From the NCBI RefSeq assembly GCF_031954525.1, contig NZ_CP134867.1:2294001-2358000 (forward strand): DNA of 64,000 nt, read 5' to 3'. This DNA is from Dyella sp. BiH032. GTDB lineage: Bacteria > Pseudomonadota > Gammaproteobacteria > Xanthomonadales > Rhodanobacteraceae. This document shows positions 61,760-64,000 of the stretch, in pieces. The notes beneath the pieces were generated by a model. That model was not told the origin of the DNA. It saw only the letters and a program-made list of their open reading frames with translations, and did not search any database. Both the position numbers and the translations under genes were made by a program. Numbering within the stretch: the stretch's first letter is position 1; each line of letters opens with the position of its first letter.

Positions 61760-62704
61760 TCAGAGATCGAGCGGCTGCAGAACCGTCGCGCGGGCCGCGC
61801 GTTCCCAGACTTCATTGAAGTGCTGCAGCAGCGGCGCCTGGCTGGCGCGGTCGGCCAGCGCGGCGCGGCCCTTCGGGCGCTCCGCCTCCGGCAGGAATAC
61901 ATAGCCGCCGGCATCGGTCAGCAGATAGGCCGAGCCATAGGCGAGATCCAGCTCGTCCGTGGGCTCGCGGACCAGCACCGTGCTGGGCAGGCGTTGGGCC
62001 AGCGCCACCAGCCGGTGGCCGTTGCGCAGGGCGGCGCCGGCGTCGTGCAGCAGGATGCGGATCTCCGCGCCGCGGCCCGAAGTGGCGATGCGGCGCAGTT
62101 CGTCCAACTCGGCTGCCGTATAGATGTCGGGGCTCAGTGCCGGCTGGTAGATCGCCACGCGATGGCGCGCGCCGCCGAGCAGCCGTGTGCGGGCATCGCT
62201 CAGGGCCTCGTGGTCGCCGATGACCAGCGTCTTCGACACCGGGGGCGGGGCAGGGCGCGCGTCGCCGGCCAGCGCCAGGCTCATGTGCCGGTGCGGGATG
62301 CCGGCGTCGTCGAAGACCTCGCCATGGGCCGCGAAGCCTTCGCGCTCATAGAAGCCGATCGCCTGGACCTGCGCATCCAGCGACACCTCCGGCCAGCCCA
62401 GCGCCCTGGCGCGGGCCACCAGTTCGCGCAGGATCGCCGCGCCCACGCCCGAGCCGCGCCAGGGCTGGCGCACGGCCATGCGGCCGATCTTGCGTTCGGG
62501 CGTCAGCCGGCCGCACGCGATCGGGGCGCCGGCGGCGTCGCGGGCGAGCACATGGATGGAAGGCGCGTCCAGTTCGTCCCATTCCAGCGCTTCTGGTACC
62601 GCCTGCTCCCGGACGAAGACTTCCATCCGGATCGCCCGCAGCGCCTCGCGGTCGCTTTCGCGCGACCACTCCGCCCGTTCCAGGTGGAAGTCCTGCAGGT
62701 TCAC
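61760..62704 (-). CDS. GNAT acetyltransferase with unknown C-terminal domain
   Basis: A 314-residue protein of two parts. Residues 1-150 form a GNAT N-acetyltransferase with the acetyl-CoA loop QPWRGSGVGAAIL (about residues 79-91) and the GFYEREGF motif. Residues 160-314 form a second domain I cannot name (SDARTRLLGGARHRVAIYQPALSPDIY; RNGHRLVALAQRLPSTVLVREPT), somewhat like phospholipase-D-type nucleotidyl domains but without an HKD motif. The start overlaps the roxA stop by four bases, linking it to ribosome modification. Confidence 0.82.
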   Translation of the reverse strand: MNLQDFHLERAEWSRESDREALRAIRMEVFVREQAVPEALEWDELDAPSIHVLARDAAGAPIACGRLTPERKIGRMAVRQPWRGSGVGAAILRELVARARALGWPEVSLDAQVQAIGFYEREGFAAHGEVFDDAGIPHRHMSLALAGDARPAPPPVSKTLVIGDHEALSDARTRLLGGARHRVAIYQPALSPDIYTAAELDELRRIATSGRGAEIRILLHDAGAALRNGHRLVALAQRLPSTVLVREPTDELDLAYGSAYLLTDAGGYVFLPEAERPKGRAALADRASQAPLLQHFNEVWERAARATVLQPLDL

Positions 62705-63888
62705 CGGCGGCGCCCCTTCTGGATCACCAGGTGGCCATCGTTGACCAGCGCCAGCAGCAAGGCGCGCTCGGCGGCTGATGGCTTACGGCCGGCGTCTAGC
62801 GTGCGTTCGGCGCACAGGCGCTCGGCCAGCTCGGCCGGGGCGGGGTAGGCCTGGCCGTTGGCGAACAAGGTGGCGCCGTCCTTGCCGCGAGCCCAGGCCA
62901 TGCGCGACCAGGGGTGTCGCAGCAGCGGCGCGCCTTCGCCCAGCAGCTTGGCGAAAGCGGCCTCGGCGATCGGCTTGTCCGGCGCCGCGGGCGCACGCGC
63001 CACGCGATAGCGGGTGATGAAGCGGCCGAACCAGTCGGCCAGCGTGGCGTCGTCCAGCGCCGCGAACGGCAGCGCGTCGCGCACGCGGGCCAGGGCTGCG
63101 CGATCGATTTCGCCCGCGGCGCGGACTGGCTTGAGGTCGGGGTCGCGGTAGCGGTCCTCGTCGGCGAGGCGTTCGGCCAGGTAGTCGGCCAGGTCGCCGG
63201 TCAGCTCCGCGCGCGAGGGCGCGCGCATGCCCACGGAAATGGTCATGCAAGGCCCGCCGAAGGCCACGCCGTCATGCGGCACGCCGGGCGGCAGGTACAG
63301 CATGTCGCCCGGCTCCAGCAGCCATTCGTGGGTGGGCTCGAAATGCTTGAGCTGCTTCAGCTCGACGTCGTCGCGGAAGTCGGTCGGCGCCTCCGGGTCG
63401 TCGCTGATCGCCCAATGCCGCTGGCCCAGGCCCTGCAGCAGGAACACGTCGTACTGGTCCACGTGCGCGCCCACGCCGCCGCCGGGCTCGGCGTACGAAA
63501 TCATGATGTCGTCCACCCGCCAGCTGGGCAGGAACCGGAACGACTCCAGCAGGGCGGCCACGTCCGCATCCCACTTGTCCACGTCCTGGACGAGCAGGGT
63601 CCAGTTCTCGCTGGGGGTCTTGGCGAAGTCCTCCTCGCTCAGCGGGCCGGTCTTGACCGTCCAGCGGTCGCGGCGCTCGTCGTGGATGATCAGGCGGGAG
63701 AGGGCTTCTTCCTCGCAGGCCAGGCCGGCCAGGTCGTCGGGCTCCAGCGGGGGCGTGAAATCCGGGAAGGCGTTGCGGATCAGAAGGGGGTGCTTCTGCC
63801 AGTAATCGCGCAGGAACTGGGCCGGGCTCATGCCCAGGGGCTGCCGGGCCGAGCCGCGGACTTCGATCGGGAGAGAGGTCTTGGTCAT
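62701..63888 (-). CDS. roxA: 50S ribosomal protein L16 3-hydroxylase
   Basis: A 395-residue cupin/JmjC-type 2-oxoglutarate oxygenase of the YcfD (RoxA) family, which hydroxylates an arginine of ribosomal protein L16. The iron ligands His142, Asp144 (GAHVDQYDVF) and His205 (LPPGVPHDG) are intact. A C-terminal winged-helix dimer domain follows (about residues 290-395). It overlaps the GNAT gene by four bases. Confidence 0.94.
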   Translation of the reverse strand: MTKTSLPIEVRGSARQPLGMSPAQFLRDYWQKHPLLIRNAFPDFTPPLEPDDLAGLACEEEALSRLIIHDERRDRWTVKTGPLSEEDFAKTPSENWTLLVQDVDKWDADVAALLESFRFLPSWRVDDIMISYAEPGGGVGAHVDQYDVFLLQGLGQRHWAISDDPEAPTDFRDDVELKQLKHFEPTHEWLLEPGDMLYLPPGVPHDGVAFGGPCMTISVGMRAPSRAELTGDLADYLAERLADEDRYRDPDLKPVRAAGEIDRAALARVRDALPFAALDDATLADWFGRFITRYRVARAPAAPDKPIAEAAFAKLLGEGAPLLRHPWSRMAWARGKDGATLFANGQAYPAPAELAERLCAERTLDAGRKPSAAERALLLALVNDGHLVIQKGRRR

Positions 63889-63979
63889 CGGCGGATTGTA
63901 CGGGCAGGCATGCCGGAAACGGCCGGGGCGGGCGCGGTCGCCGGCCCACGAACCTGACCCGGGGTTTAACGAGGAAATA

Positions 63980-64000
63980 ATGGAAACACCATGTGCATAT
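63980..64000 (+). CDS. start of an unidentified gene (7 codons)
   Basis: An ATG at 63980 (METPCAY so far) stands 4 bases after a good GAGGAAATA ribosome binding site. It is divergent from roxA. Only seven codons are in the window, so the product cannot be named. Confidence 0.5.

Overview
The window is a high-GC chromosomal segment from a gammaproteobacterium of the Xanthomonadales, most likely Rhodanobacteraceae (Dyella, Luteibacter, Frateuria or Rhodanobacter type). This rests on the gene content and the character of the proteins: a yceD-rpmF-fab cluster running into pabB/pabC-mltG-tmk-holB, a stand-alone PilZ type IV pilus protein, a 14-gene nuo operon, tRNA-fMet beside rimP-nusA-infB, and a class III PHA synthase pair. 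Nearly everything is core housekeeping DNA. I see no transposase, integrase, phage gene or CRISPR array. The genus is inference.

Layout. 1-3950: the start of a DUF58 gene and a MoxR ATPase (minus), a membrane glycosyltransferase (plus), a Maf nucleotide pyrophosphatase and a small membrane-anchored protein (minus). 4098-14798: yceD-rpmF, the fatty acid synthesis genes fabH-fabD-fabG-acpP-fabF (plsX is absent), then pabB-pabC-mltG-tmk-holB. 14849-17886: a second membrane glycosyltransferase overlapping a PIG-L deacetylase, then pilZ. 18009-32813: nuoA to nuoN, complete respiratory complex I. 32904-33893: initiator tRNA and a long non-coding leader with three intrinsic terminators and a candidate small RNA. 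33894-42884: rimP-nusA-infB-rbfA-truB-rpsO-pnp, a translation, transcription and RNA-decay operon. 43029-46870: PHA synthase subunits phaE-phaC, a PspC-like peptide, mtnA and a GtrA-like protein. 47010-49649: gyrA. 49723-55651: a small exported protein, an M23 peptidase and a peroxiredoxin (minus), hsp20 and cbpA (plus), a PilH-like regulator, a YhdH-type reductase and a LOG-family protein (minus). 55845-61500: sucA-sucB-lpd (minus), the 2-oxoglutarate dehydrogenase complex. 61760-63888: a two-domain GNAT protein and the ribosomal oxygenase RoxA (minus). The first codons of a plus-strand gene close the window.

The genes form coherent physiological blocks: membrane lipid supply (fab), cell wall and folate (mltG, pab), replication (tmk, holB, gyrA), energy (nuo, suc) and the gene-expression machinery (tRNA-fMet to pnp). 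No gene cluster here looks like a wholly unknown system. The most interesting material is regulatory: the multi-terminator leader with a candidate structured RNA ahead of rimP-nusA-infB, a perfect 20-bp hairpin in the rpsO-pnp leader, a near-leaderless yceD promoter, and an intrinsic-terminator-like hairpin inside sucAB. Protein-level oddities are Ala at GyrA position 83, a TrpE-like PIAGT motif in PabB, a U1-U72 pair in the initiator tRNA, and a basic tail on PhaE.
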